Shown piece after piece: positions 1-8,548 of a stretch of 64,000 bases of DNA; position 1 is the stretch's first letter; every line of letters starts with the position of its first letter. The notes beneath the pieces were generated by a model, which saw only the letters and a program-made list of their open reading frames with translations, made no database searches and was not told the origin of the DNA. Source of the DNA: Pseudooceanicola nitratireducens (GTDB lineage Bacteria; Pseudomonadota; Alphaproteobacteria; Rhodobacterales; Rhodobacteraceae); contig NZ_FNZG01000003.1 of assembly GCF_900109195.1 (NCBI RefSeq), forward strand, positions 62,001-126,000. Reading direction: 5' to 3'. The position numbers were made by a program, and so were the translations under genes.

Positions 1-1133
1 AGGTCATCGACCGCACCGGCCAGCGCCGCGACATTCAGCTCAAGGGCTCGGGCCGCACCCCCTATTCCCGCAATGGCGATGGCCGCGCCGCCCTTGGCCC
101 CGTGCTGCGCGAATTCATCGTCTCCGAGGCGATGCACGCCCTGGGCATCCCCACCACGCGCGCCCTGGCCGCGACCCTCACCGGCGACCGCATCCAGCGC
201 GAGGTCGCCCTGCCCGGCGCCGTTCTGACCCGCGTGGCCTCTTCGCACCTGCGCGTCGGCCATTTCGAATATTTCGCCGCCCGCGACGACCGCGCCTCCC
301 TCCGGGCGCTCTATGACTACGCGGTCGACCGCCATGACCCTTCCGCCCGCGACCCGCTGCACTTCCTGCAGGGCGTGATCAATCGCCAGGCAGACCTGGT
401 GACGAAATGGCTGGGCGTCGGCTTCATCCATGGGGTGATGAACACCGACAACACCTCGATCTCGGGCGAAACGATCGACTACGGCCCCTGCGCCTTCATG
501 GATACCTATCACCCCGATACGGTCTTCAGCTCCATCGACCAGCACGGCCGCTACGCCTATTCCAACCAGGCGCCCGTGCTGCCCTGGAACATGGCGAAAC
601 TCGCCTCGGCCCTGCTGCCGCTGATGCCCGACCCGGATGCCGCCATCCCGGATTTCACCGCCGCCGTGCACGCCATGCCGGACCTGATCGACGCCGCCTG
701 GCTGCGGGTCTTTGCCGCCAAACTCGGCATCTCCTCGCCCCGCCCCGAAGATCGCGGCCTGATCTCCGAGCTGCTCTCGCTGATGCAGTCCGGCGGATCG
801 GATTTCACCAACAGCTTCCGCGCCCTGCCCGACAATGACGCCCGCGACCACTTCGCCGACCGCGACGCCTTCCTTGACTGGACCGCGCGCTGGCACGACC
901 GCCTCGCAACGGAACCCGAGGCCCCGGCCCTCATGGCCCGCTCCAACCCCGCCGTGATCCCGCGCAATCACCGGATCGAACAGATGATCCAATCCGCGCA
1001 ATCCGGCGACATGGCCCTGTTTGAGACCCTGCGCCGGGCGCTCTCCACCCCCTACACGACACCCGCTGACACCGGCCTCACCACGCCGCCCACGGCCCAG
1101 GAACAAGTCACCGCCACCTTCTGCGGCACCTGA
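1..1133 (+). CDS. selO: Protein adenylyltransferase SelO (YdiU family), 5' truncated by the window edge
   Basis: The reading frame is open from base 3 to a TGA ending at 1133, giving 376 visible residues. The start lies outside the window; family members are roughly 480-500 residues, so about the first 100 are missing. The visible N-terminus carries the SelO signature QLKGSGRTPYSRNGDGRAAL followed by GPVLREF, part of the pseudokinase nucleotide-binding fold. Later come VGFIHGVMNTDNTSISGETIDYGP-like residues (HGVMNTDN, DYGPCAFMD), the conserved catalytic-loop equivalent. Characterised SelO proteins transfer AMP to Ser, Thr or Tyr of redox proteins. An internal GTG at 102 lies inside the conserved core and is not the start. 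A repeat with a GC-rich hairpin follows the stop. Confidence 0.93.
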   Translation, partial: VIDRTGQRRDIQLKGSGRTPYSRNGDGRAALGPVLREFIVSEAMHALGIPTTRALAATLTGDRIQREVALPGAVLTRVASSHLRVGHFEYFAARDDRASLRALYDYAVDRHDPSARDPLHFLQGVINRQADLVTKWLGVGFIHGVMNTDNTSISGETIDYGPCAFMDTYHPDTVFSSIDQHGRYAYSNQAPVLPWNMAKLASALLPLMPDPDAAIPDFTAAVHAMPDLIDAAWLRVFAAKLGISSPRPEDRGLISELLSLMQSGGSDFTNSFRALPDNDARDHFADRDAFLDWTARWHDRLATEPEAPALMARSNPAVIPRNHRIEQMIQSAQSGDMALFETLRRALSTPYTTPADTGLTTPPTAQEQVTATFCGT

Positions 1134-1140
1134 AATCCCC

Positions 1141-1192
1141 ATCATCTTGCCAAAAATACTCTCCGGGGGTGCGGGGGTGGAAAACCCCCGCC
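1141..1192 (+). repeat. Intergenic repeat copy A (CTTGCC type) with hairpin
   Basis: The core ATCATCTTGCCAAAAATACT is followed by a GGGGG run and a GC hairpin at 1171-1191 (8-bp stem, 5-nt loop). The same core is found at 18991. It lies between convergent selO and the EamA gene, in + orientation. There is no T-run after the hairpin, so it is not a classical intrinsic terminator. Confidence 0.7.
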
Positions 1193-1270
1193 GCGCGACA
1201 CCAGCCAAGGGGCACCTAGGGCCCGGGCAAGGCCCCCGGCCCAATCACCCGCCCCGGTCACCCGGACCAG

Positions 1271-2146
1271 TCACCCGCGGCGGTTGATCAACACGATCCC
1301 GAAAGACACCAGCGCCAGGGCCACCAGCACCGACAGATGCAGCGCCTCTCCCAGGAAGGCCCAGCCCATAAAGACCGCAAAGACCGGCGTCAGGAAGGAA
1401 AAGCTTGCGATGGTCGAGGCAGGATAGGTCTTCATCAGGTAGAACCAACCCAGAAAGCCAAAACTGGCCACCAGGAAGACCTGGTAGCCCATCATCCAGA
1501 TATGCTCCGGGCCAAAATCCCGCACCAGCGGCCCGAACAGCGGTGCGACCAGCAGCAAAGCCACCGCCGAGAAGGACAATTGCCACAGCTGCTGCGCCTC
1601 GGGCGGGGCCTCGGAAATCCGCGTGATCCGAACGATCAGCGCAATCGCCGCCCAGCCGATGGCCCCGAGCCAGGCCAGAAGATCGCCCGCAAGGCTCGCC
1701 TGTCCGCCCGACCGGTCCGCCAGCACGACGACGACGCCCGCAAAGGCACAGATCAGCCCGATCACCTTGACCCGGGTCAGACGCTCTCCGGGGATCAGGA
1801 AATGCGCGGCAAGGCTCAGATGCATCGGCATCGTGTAAAAGATGATCGAGGCCCGCGCGACCGTCGTCATGTCCAGCGCGTTGAAAAGCCCGATGAATTC
1901 CAGCGTAAAGGCCAGCCCCATGGCCAGCCCCGGCCCCATGTCGCGGCGCAGGTTGCCGAAAGACACGCCCCGCGCCAGCATCCAGACCAGGATCGCCAGG
2001 CAGGCAAACAGTGACCGCAGCCCCGCCTGGAACACCGGGCTCAGCCCTTCCGAGGTCAGCTTCATGATGATCTGGTTGCCCGCCAGAACCAGCACGAAAA
2101 GAAACAGCGCCGATGCGCCCGGAAGATCAAGTTGGTCTTTTCTCAT
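1271..2146 (-). CDS. EamA-family (drug/metabolite superfamily) membrane transporter
   Basis: The 291-residue protein is almost entirely hydrophobic, with about ten membrane segments arranged as two EamA repeats. The first repeat begins near SALFLFVLVLAGNQIIMKL and the second after an internal loop near residue 140. Family members export or import amino acids, metabolites or drugs; the substrate cannot be read from the sequence. The start ATG at 2146 has only a weak Shine-Dalgarno sequence. It is convergent with selO and not obviously in an operon; the next gene on the same strand ends upstream at 2185. Confidence 0.85.
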   Translation of the reverse strand: MRKDQLDLPGASALFLFVLVLAGNQIIMKLTSEGLSPVFQAGLRSLFACLAILVWMLARGVSFGNLRRDMGPGLAMGLAFTLEFIGLFNALDMTTVARASIIFYTMPMHLSLAAHFLIPGERLTRVKVIGLICAFAGVVVVLADRSGGQASLAGDLLAWLGAIGWAAIALIVRITRISEAPPEAQQLWQLSFSAVALLLVAPLFGPLVRDFGPEHIWMMGYQVFLVASFGFLGWFYLMKTYPASTIASFSFLTPVFAVFMGWAFLGEALHLSVLVALALVSFGIVLINRRG

Positions 2147-2184
2147 CCGCGCATTGGGGTCGGACCATACGGTCCCGTCAACGC

Positions 2185-2841
2185 CTATTTTCTACGCTTT
2201 TTGAAGAACCGGGGATTGCGCGTAACGAAATCCTCGATCAGCCCGGCCAGCCCTCCGGCAGCTTTCCCGCGCAGATAGGCATAGCCCGACCCGGCCCCCA
2301 GAAGCGCGCCCCCGCAATCGACGATCAGATCGCCCATGGTGTCGCGCAGCCCGGACTTCTGCATGTTGAAGCCGAACAGCTCATCCATCGAGAACTCGAA
2401 GATCTCCCACATGGCACCGATGGCCACGGCGAAACAGAAGGCGAAAACCGCGATGGCAGCCGGCGGCGCGGCAAAGCGATCCCCCTGGAACATCATGAAA
2501 ACCAGCACGAATCCGATCAGGCCAAAGCCCACGGCGGAGCCTCCGTGCATGGCGATGTCCCACCACCAGAACCGGTTGTAGAAATCCGCCACCTCGCCCA
2601 GGAAGATCGTGCCGCCGACGAACATGACCACCGCCAGCATGAAGCTTTTGGGCACCTGGATCTGCGCCCATCTGGCCACGTAGACCGGCAGGATCGACAG
2701 GCCGATGGTCACCAGGGCGACGAAGGCCAGGGAATAGCGCCCGGTCCAAAGCGCCTCTCCCGCGGCAACCAGAAGTGCCAGCCAGATGGCCTGCGTCACT
2801 CGACTTTGATCCCGCAACACCTGTGAAATTCCCCGCGTCAT
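2185..2841 (-). CDS. YjdF/DUF2238-like integral membrane protein
   Basis: 218 residues with about five or six membrane segments. Recognisable motifs are WWWDIAMHGGSAVGFGL and GAMWEIFEFSMDELFGFNMQ followed by DTMGDLIVDCGGAL, matching the conserved WD...H, WEIxEF and DTxxDL pattern of YjdF-like proteins. The function of that family is not established. I chose the ATG at 2841 because an AAGG Shine-Dalgarno lies upstream and an open stretch further upstream looks non-coding. The start is 16 bp from the start of the divergent gene at 2858, so the two must share a promoter region. Confidence 0.7.
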   Translation of the reverse strand: MTRGISQVLRDQSRVTQAIWLALLVAAGEALWTGRYSLAFVALVTIGLSILPVYVARWAQIQVPKSFMLAVVMFVGGTIFLGEVADFYNRFWWWDIAMHGGSAVGFGLIGFVLVFMMFQGDRFAAPPAAIAVFAFCFAVAIGAMWEIFEFSMDELFGFNMQKSGLRDTMGDLIVDCGGALLGAGSGYAYLRGKAAGGLAGLIEDFVTRNPRFFKKRRK

Positions 2842-2857
2842 CGCTACCTTCCCATCT

Positions 2858-3568
2858 ATGAAAGCGCTCAGCCTCAAAGTGGCAACCTGGAACCTGCAAA
2901 AATGTGTCGGCATGGACCTGCGCCGCGACCCCGGACGCAGCCTGCGGGTGCTGTCGGACATCGGCGCGGACCTTGTGGTCCTGCAAGAGGTCGACAAGCG
3001 CCTGCCTCCGCGCCCCGCCGCCCTGCCGCGCGACATGATCCGGGCCGAGGGCTGGCAACTTCTGCCTTTTTCTCCGGTCTCGCCCGGCGGGCCGTCGGTC
3101 GGGTGGCACGGCAACACGATGCTGATGCGTCCAGGGCTGACGCTGCGCGAAATCGATCAGATCACCCTGCCGGGGCTTGAGCCGCGCGGCGCCATACGGG
3201 CCGAGCTGACGACACTGATCGGACCCCTGCGCGTGATCGGCGTGCATTTGGGGCTGCGCCGCCGCGACCGCCTGGCCCAACTGCACGCGATCTCGGCCCA
3301 TCTGGCAGATCTGCCCCCCGCACCGACCCTTCTGGCCGGTGACATCAACGAATGGGGCGCGATCGAGGTTCTGGACCACGCGCTCGACGGTCTCAGCTTC
3401 CTGCCCGCCCCCGCCACCTTTCCATCCCTGCGCCCGCTTGGCCGGCTCGACCGCTTCGCCCTCTGCCCGCGCCTGCGCGCCACGCATCCCCCTTCCGCCC
3501 ACCTCGCCCAGCCCGCCCGTATCGCCTCGGATCACCTGCCCCTGACCGTCACGCTCATCGCGCCCTGA
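2858..3568 (+). CDS. Endonuclease/exonuclease/phosphatase (EEP) family protein
   Basis: 236 residues of the DNase I-like fold. Metal- and phosphate-binding motifs appear in order: ATWNLQKCVG near the N-terminus, VLQEVD (catalytic Glu), GDINEWG and a C-terminal SDHLPLTV. The family hydrolyses phosphodiesters in nucleic acids, phospholipids or inositol phosphates; the substrate cannot be assigned. There is no convincing signal peptide. It is divergent from the YjdF-like gene, and no good Shine-Dalgarno precedes the ATG, so initiation may be leaderless. Confidence 0.85.
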   Translation: MKALSLKVATWNLQKCVGMDLRRDPGRSLRVLSDIGADLVVLQEVDKRLPPRPAALPRDMIRAEGWQLLPFSPVSPGGPSVGWHGNTMLMRPGLTLREIDQITLPGLEPRGAIRAELTTLIGPLRVIGVHLGLRRRDRLAQLHAISAHLADLPPAPTLLAGDINEWGAIEVLDHALDGLSFLPAPATFPSLRPLGRLDRFALCPRLRATHPPSAHLAQPARIASDHLPLTVTLIAP

Positions 3569-3640
3569 CGCGCGCGCCTCGCTTCTGTCGCGCGCCGCCC
3601 CAACTACCTGTTCTTTCGGCAGATGTTGGATGCCTCCGGC

Positions 3641-3756
3641 GGGGATATTTTCGAAAACCAAAGAGAGCATCGACCCTCCCTCTTTGGTTTTTCCAAGTAT
3701 CCCGGGGGTCGGTGGCAAAGCTTCAGCTTTGACGCCCAAGGGGGCAGAGCCCCCTT
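3641..3756 (+). repeat. Intergenic repeat copy B, long palindromic form
   Basis: A left arm (3641-3666, GGGGATATTTTCGAAAACCA then AAGAG) is inverted relative to the right arm (3679-3711, CTCTTTGGTTTTTCCAAGTA then TCCCGGGGG). A CAAAGCTTCAGCTTTG hairpin (3715-3730) and a GGGGGC-AGA-GCCCCC hairpin (3740-3754) follow. Copy C at 12008 has the same order of elements. It fills the gap between the EEP gene and the M20 peptidase. Confidence 0.8.
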
Positions 3757-3822
3757 TGCATCGCCGTCACTGGACACTCCACAGCCCGCTGATAGGGTCG
3801 GCGCAAAATAATAGGAGCTCCC

Positions 3823-5199
3823 ATGTCACTCGACGCCGTTCTATCCCGCATCGACGCCCAGATCCCAGAAGCGACCGACCGCCTTCTTGATCTGCTGCGC
3901 ATCCCCTCGATCTCGACCGACCCGGCCTACAAGGCCGACTGCGACCGGGCGGCGGACTGGCTGGTGGACGATCTGCGCTCGCTCGGGGCCGAGGCCGAGA
4001 AGCGCCCGACCCCCGGCCATCCGATGGTCGTCGGCCACATCGGAGAAGGCGCGCCGCATCTGCTGTTCTACGGTCACTACGACGTGCAGCCGGTCGATCC
4101 GCTGAACCTGTGGGATCGCGACCCGTTCGATCCCCAGCTTGAGGAGACCGCGAACGGCAAGGTCATTCGCGGACGTGGATCCTCAGATGACAAGGGCCAG
4201 CTGATGACCTTTGTCGAAGCCTGCCGCGCCTGGATCGCCGAGAACGGTAAGCTGCCCTGCAAGATCACCTTCTTCTTCGAGGGCGAAGAGGAAAGCGGAT
4301 CGCCGTCCCTTGTGCCCTTCATGAATGACAACGCCGAAGAGCTGAAGACCGACGTCGCCCTGATCTGCGACACCGGCCTGTTCGGAGAGGACACGCCCGC
4401 CATCGTCACCATGTTGCGTGGTCTACTGGGCGAAGAGCTGACGATCACCGGCCCGGTCAAGGACCTCCATTCCGGCATGTATGGCGGACCCTCGATGAAC
4501 CCGATCCGGGTGCTGTCGCGCATCATTGCCGGGCTGCACGACGACCAGGGGCGCATCACCGTGCCGGACTTCTACGAAGGCGTGCCCGAACTGCCCGATG
4601 AGATCCGCGCCCAATGGCAGGGGCTGGGCTTTGACCACGGCTCATTCCTGGGTGAGGTCGGACTGTCCGAGCCGGCCGGCGAACAGGACCGCACCCCGTT
4701 GGAAATGATCTGGTCGCGTCCGACCTGCGAGGTCAACGGCATCTGGGGCGGCTACACCGGCGATGGTTTCAAGACCGTCCTGCCATCCAAGGCCCATGCC
4801 AAGATCAGCTTCCGCCTGGTTGGCCAGCAGGATCCCCATGCCATCCGCAAGAACTTCCGCGCCTACGTGGAAAGCCAGCTCCCCAAGGATTGCCAGGTCG
4901 ACTGGCACGGCCACGGCGCCAGCCAGGCCAGCCAGATGGAAATTGACCACCCCGCGTTCGAGGCCGCCCGCAAGGCGCTGTCCGACGAATGGCCCAATCC
5001 GGCGGCCTATGTGGGCTGTGGCGGGTCCATCCCGATTGCCGGGCATTTCAAGCGGATCCTCGACACCGACGCCATGCTGATCGGCTTTGGCAAGGATGAC
5101 GACCAGATCCATTCCCCGAACGAGAAATACGACCTGTCGTCCTTCCACAAGGGCATCCGCAGCTGGGCACGTATCCTCGACGCGATCAGCAAGGGCTGA
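3823..5199 (+). CDS. M20-family metallopeptidase (dipeptidase/carboxypeptidase type)
   Basis: 458 residues, typical length for the larger M20 dipeptidases. The first zinc ligand motif is LLFYGHYDVQPVDP. The bridging Asp follows in GRGSSDDKGQL, and FEGEEESGSPS holds the catalytic Glu and a zinc-binding Glu. A dimerisation domain occupies the middle, and the last His is in DQIHSPNEKYD. It should remove a C-terminal residue from dipeptides or N-acyl amino acids in the cytoplasm. A strong AGGAG precedes the ATG. It is probably monocistronic, since the next gene is convergent. Confidence 0.92.
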   Translation: MSLDAVLSRIDAQIPEATDRLLDLLRIPSISTDPAYKADCDRAADWLVDDLRSLGAEAEKRPTPGHPMVVGHIGEGAPHLLFYGHYDVQPVDPLNLWDRDPFDPQLEETANGKVIRGRGSSDDKGQLMTFVEACRAWIAENGKLPCKITFFFEGEEESGSPSLVPFMNDNAEELKTDVALICDTGLFGEDTPAIVTMLRGLLGEELTITGPVKDLHSGMYGGPSMNPIRVLSRIIAGLHDDQGRITVPDFYEGVPELPDEIRAQWQGLGFDHGSFLGEVGLSEPAGEQDRTPLEMIWSRPTCEVNGIWGGYTGDGFKTVLPSKAHAKISFRLVGQQDPHAIRKNFRAYVESQLPKDCQVDWHGHGASQASQMEIDHPAFEAARKALSDEWPNPAAYVGCGGSIPIAGHFKRILDTDAMLIGFGKDDDQIHSPNEKYDLSSFHKGIRSWARILDAISKG

Positions 5200-5244
5200 G
5201 CCGGCCCGCGACCCGCGCCTGTCAGGGCGCGGGGAGCCGCACGG

Positions 5245-6123
5245 TCAGAAAAGACCGAAGAACCGGTCCGGCAGGCGGAATTGCACCGCCACATCGGGCC
5301 GGTCGAATTCATAGAATCCCGTGTCGCCACGCGGGCGGAAGCTGCGGGCCATGGCGTCGCGGAAGGGCTTCATCTCGAACCCCTCGGCCAGGGGCAGCGC
5401 CGCGAATCCTTCGAATTCGGCCCGATCGTCGCCACGCGCCTCGGCGAACCAGTGCCGCCCGATCGAGGCCTCGGCCACGCTCTCGACCCCGACCTCTGCC
5501 GTCACCGCATTGCGCCGGTCCATCGCCTGCTGATAGGCGGCGAAATCGCAGAACTTCAGGTGAAACAGATACAGGTTGTCCGGCGCATTAAGCTGGTCGT
5601 ACTGCGTGTAATGTCCGCCACGGGCGATCTTGGTCGCGGTCGAGATCACGCAAGGTTTGGAATAATGCGGGGCCAGGCGCACATGGGCGCGCGGGCCCAG
5701 AACCTTGTCGGTGATCGGCAGATCCTCAAGATCCAGGCGCTGCACGACCTCCAGCCCAAGCGGCGTGAACACCCGGTTGGTGCGCCGACGCTCCAGGAAC
5801 TCCAGCAGGGTCTTGCCCGAGGCCGGGTCGACCACCACCAATTCGTCCACGTCCCCCACGATTACGTGGCCATAATAGCCGCGCAGCCCCGTCACGATGC
5901 CGTTCAGCAGCCGCCAGCGCTTGGCATCAAAGTTCTTGTGCGGATCCCCCGGCAGGCCGATGATATTGGCCCCTTTGGCCAGCTTTGCCACCGCATCCCC
6001 GCGCCCGTGGTTGATGACATAGCAGTTCTCAAGCCCCAGGTGGCCGCCGTAATAGTCCAGCCAGATCCGCAGGAAGAATTCATCGTCGCGCACCATGGTG
6101 ACGGCGCAGGCGGTGGATTGCAT
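5245..6123 (-). CDS. Glycosyltransferase family 2-type protein
   Basis: 292 residues. The N-terminus TMVRDDEFFLRIWLDYYGGH matches the family that recognises a remote acceptor and is annotated as glycosyl transferase family 2 or GT92-like. A metal-binding DxD occurs in VGDVDELVVVD. An AGAGGGG Shine-Dalgarno precedes the ATG. The next genes are a sulfotransferase-like protein (divergent) and a hexapeptide acetyltransferase, so the neighbourhood may decorate a surface glycan. The donor and acceptor are unknown. Confidence 0.75.
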   Translation of the reverse strand: MQSTACAVTMVRDDEFFLRIWLDYYGGHLGLENCYVINHGRGDAVAKLAKGANIIGLPGDPHKNFDAKRWRLLNGIVTGLRGYYGHVIVGDVDELVVVDPASGKTLLEFLERRRTNRVFTPLGLEVVQRLDLEDLPITDKVLGPRAHVRLAPHYSKPCVISTATKIARGGHYTQYDQLNAPDNLYLFHLKFCDFAAYQQAMDRRNAVTAEVGVESVAEASIGRHWFAEARGDDRAEFEGFAALPLAEGFEMKPFRDAMARSFRPRGDTGFYEFDRPDVAVQFRLPDRFFGLF

Positions 6124-6253
6124 CGATCAGCCCCTCTTGTCGCGTGTTGACCACGTTTCGGCCATCTGCACTGCAGGGCCGCTTTTCCCAAGCAATAACT
6201 TGTTTTTCCCCGCGTGAGAATCGTAAACCAAGTGGACCAGACCCGAGGTTCCG

Positions 6254-7015
6254 ATGCTGCCATCCGACTTTGCCGAAACCGGACGCCACGCGCTGCGCCG
6301 TCAGGACACCCCGCCGGCGATGTTCCAGGTGATCGGCGAACGCGGCTCGGGCACCAATATCCTGCGCAAGATGATCGAGAAGAACGTCGATCTCTTCCGG
6401 ACCGAGGCGCTTGGCTGGAAGCACGGCTTTCCCCGCATGCTGGCGGTGCCGCGCAACCTGTTGACCATCGTCTGCATCCGTGACGCCCGCGCCTGGGCCC
6501 TGTCGATGCACAAGCGGCCTTGGCACGGGCATCCATCGCTGCAACTGCTTGAATTTTCGGACTTCATTCGCGCAACCTGGCGCGGCAAGGTCGACCGGAT
6601 CGCGGATTTCGAAACCATCCACCCCGAGCTTGCGGCAGAGGGAGAGGAACTTCAATTTGACCGCCACCCGCTGACCGGCCGGCCCTTTGGCAACCTTTTT
6701 GCGCTGCGCCGCGCCAAGCTTGAGGGGCACCTGTCGATGCTGGTGCGCGGCGGCGATGTGGCCGTGATCCGCATGGAAAGCTTTCTGGCCGATCCCGAGG
6801 GCACGCTGGACTGGCTTTGCGCCGCCTATGGGCTGACCCGCAAACACGCCGATCTGAAGACCGTCAAGGCCCGGCTGGGCAACCGCTTCAACACCTCGGT
6901 CGATGGCTATACCCGCCCCGACACGCCCGATGCCCTGTCGCCGCGCGACATGGGCTTCCTGCGCGCCCAGCTTGACCTGACGCTCGAGTCGCAGCTGGGC
7001 TACACCTACGATTAA
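6254..7015 (+). CDS. Sulfotransferase-like P-loop protein
   Basis: 253 residues. FQVIGERGSGTNILRKMIEK near residue 25 is a phosphosulfate-binding loop of the sulfotransferase type, and a second basic motif follows at TIVCIRDARAWALSM, resembling the 3'-phosphate-binding strand. The remainder is poorly conserved. Similar proteins transfer sulfate from PAPS to glycans or lipids, but catalytic assignment is inference. The ATG follows GAGG by five bases. It is divergent from the glycosyltransferase and its stop overlaps that of the convergent acetyltransferase by four bases. Confidence 0.6.
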   Translation: MLPSDFAETGRHALRRQDTPPAMFQVIGERGSGTNILRKMIEKNVDLFRTEALGWKHGFPRMLAVPRNLLTIVCIRDARAWALSMHKRPWHGHPSLQLLEFSDFIRATWRGKVDRIADFETIHPELAAEGEELQFDRHPLTGRPFGNLFALRRAKLEGHLSMLVRGGDVAVIRMESFLADPEGTLDWLCAAYGLTRKHADLKTVKARLGNRFNTSVDGYTRPDTPDALSPRDMGFLRAQLDLTLESQLGYTYD

Positions 7016-7818
7016 GTCCCCACGACACCCATCTTTGCCAGCCGGCGCAACAGCGACGTGCGGTCGGGATCATACCGGCGCAGATCACTGGCCTGCGCGA
7101 TGGCGGTGACCAGCGCCGCCGGGTCGCCCATGGGCAGGCGCAGCAGGTCCTCCAGCTCGATCTCCCACCACCGGCTGTCGTGAAGCGCGGCACAGATCTC
7201 ATCGGGGAAGCGCTGGCGGATCACCCGGCCGGGGTTGCCGCCGATCACCGCGTAGGCAGGCACATCCTTGGTCACCACCGCCCCGCCCGCGATCACCGCG
7301 CCGTCACCGATAGTAATCCCGCCACGCAGCACGGCGCCGTCCCCGATCCAGACGTCATGGCCGATCACCAGCGGGCCGCGCTGTGGTTGCGGTGCATCGA
7401 CCGGCGCGGTGATCTGCGGGCGCTGGCCTGTCTCGACCTCGCGCGAGGCGGCATAGGCGGCGAAGAATTCGCGCTGCGGGTTGAAGAAGGCGGAGGAGGA
7501 CGACGCGGCCTCGACCGGGTGGCGAAAACCGGTGAACCGCACGCCAAGCCCGATCGAACAGAACCGCCCGATCCGCGTGGTACCGGGAAAGGCCGAGGCG
7601 ACCTCGGAAAACGACCCGACCGAGGGGATCTGATCCCCGTCGGCCAGGGTCGAGAAGGGTTCGACCACGCAGTCAGGCCCGATGGCGATCACCTGCCCGA
7701 TTTTCCAGCGGCGCGGATAGCCCGGCCGCATCTTCCCGCGCATGCCGGTGCGCTTCTGGAAAATCGCCAGCGATTCGAATGCCTTGTGAAGCGCTTCGGT
7801 AACTTCGATCTTTGCCAT
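7012..7818 (-). CDS. CatB-type hexapeptide-repeat O-acetyltransferase
   Basis: 268 residues with left-handed beta-helix hexapeptides: IGHDVWIGDGAVLRGGITIG followed by DGAVIAGGAVVTKDVPAYAV and IGGNPGRVIR. This is the typical xenobiotic/CatB acetyltransferase end. The N-terminal 70 residues are less typical. Members transfer acetyl from acetyl-CoA to sugars or antibiotics. Clustering with a glycosyltransferase and a sulfotransferase-like gene suggests polysaccharide modification rather than resistance. A GGGAAAG Shine-Dalgarno precedes the ATG. Confidence 0.8.
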   Translation of the reverse strand: MAKIEVTEALHKAFESLAIFQKRTGMRGKMRPGYPRRWKIGQVIAIGPDCVVEPFSTLADGDQIPSVGSFSEVASAFPGTTRIGRFCSIGLGVRFTGFRHPVEAASSSSAFFNPQREFFAAYAASREVETGQRPQITAPVDAPQPQRGPLVIGHDVWIGDGAVLRGGITIGDGAVIAGGAVVTKDVPAYAVIGGNPGRVIRQRFPDEICAALHDSRWWEIELEDLLRLPMGDPAALVTAIAQASDLRRYDPDRTSLLRRLAKMGVVGT

Positions 7819-7931
7819 GTCTTTCCCGCCTTGCCGGGATCAGACTGGCAAAGGCAGGCCGAATTTGCCAGCACAATTGCGACAGACGCAATGCGCTAAA
7901 ATGCGAAACAATATCATGCAGGAGGGGGAAG

Positions 7932-8008
7932 TGGCGCGGTTGACGGGGCTCGAACCCGCGACCCCCGGCGTGACAGGCCGGTACTCTAACCAACTGAGCT
8001 ACAACCGC
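7932..8008 (-). tRNA. tRNA-Asp (GTC), copy 1, CCA encoded
   Basis: Read on the minus strand the cloverleaf is complete: acceptor stem GCGGTTG/CAACCGC, anticodon stem CCGGC/GCCGG with loop CTGTCAC (anticodon GTC), T-arm with GGTTCGAGCC, discriminator G and an encoded CCA. Identical to the copy at 8206. Confidence 0.97.
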
Positions 8009-8143
8009 GCGTGAGGGGCGGAATAGGTCATGCCCCGCGACCCGTCAAGCAGAAATCGACCTTCGCCGGGCAGCTTTTCGCGCCGCCGGGTGTCTGCCGG
8101 GACAGGTTGGGAAAATGCACGCAAACCAGCCCCCTGAAACGCG

Positions 8144-8170
8144 AAAAGCGCCCCGGAAGGAGCGCTTTTT
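8144..8170 (-). terminator. Terminator downstream of tRNA-Asp copy 2
   Basis: On the minus strand, AAGCGCTCC-TTCC-GGGGCGCTT forms a nine-pair stem with G-U pairs and is followed by TT. It lies between the two tRNA-Asp genes, so each is probably a separate transcript. Confidence 0.6.
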
Positions 8171-8205
8171 CACCGATATCCAAGAGGATCAGGATATGAC
8201 AGCAG

Positions 8206-8282
8206 TGGCGCGGTTGACGGGGCTCGAACCCGCGACCCCCGGCGTGACAGGCCGGTACTCTAACCAACTGAGCTACAACCGC
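8206..8282 (-). tRNA. tRNA-Asp (GTC), copy 2, CCA encoded
   Basis: Same 77-nt sequence as copy 1, with anticodon GTC and an encoded CCA. The flanks differ, so only the tRNA body is conserved between the two copies. Confidence 0.97.
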
Positions 8283-8548
8283 GCAGCTGCTGTGGAGGGC
8301 GTGATATGGCCCCCATGCGACGGCGTCAAGCATGAAAACCGCGAAAATTTCATCGCATCCGACGAAAGCTGTGGAAAGCCCTTGGTTTGTGGATCGCGGG
8401 GCGGGTGAAAACCTTGCCGCCGTGCCGCTTGCCGCGCCCAAATCGGCCCGGACGGGCCACATCCTGCATCCCCGGTGGCCAAATCACCCCGCCGCTGCCT
8501 ATGCTGTTCCCGACGCCCCCCCGCGACCCGGCCCAAGGAAGCCCCCCG

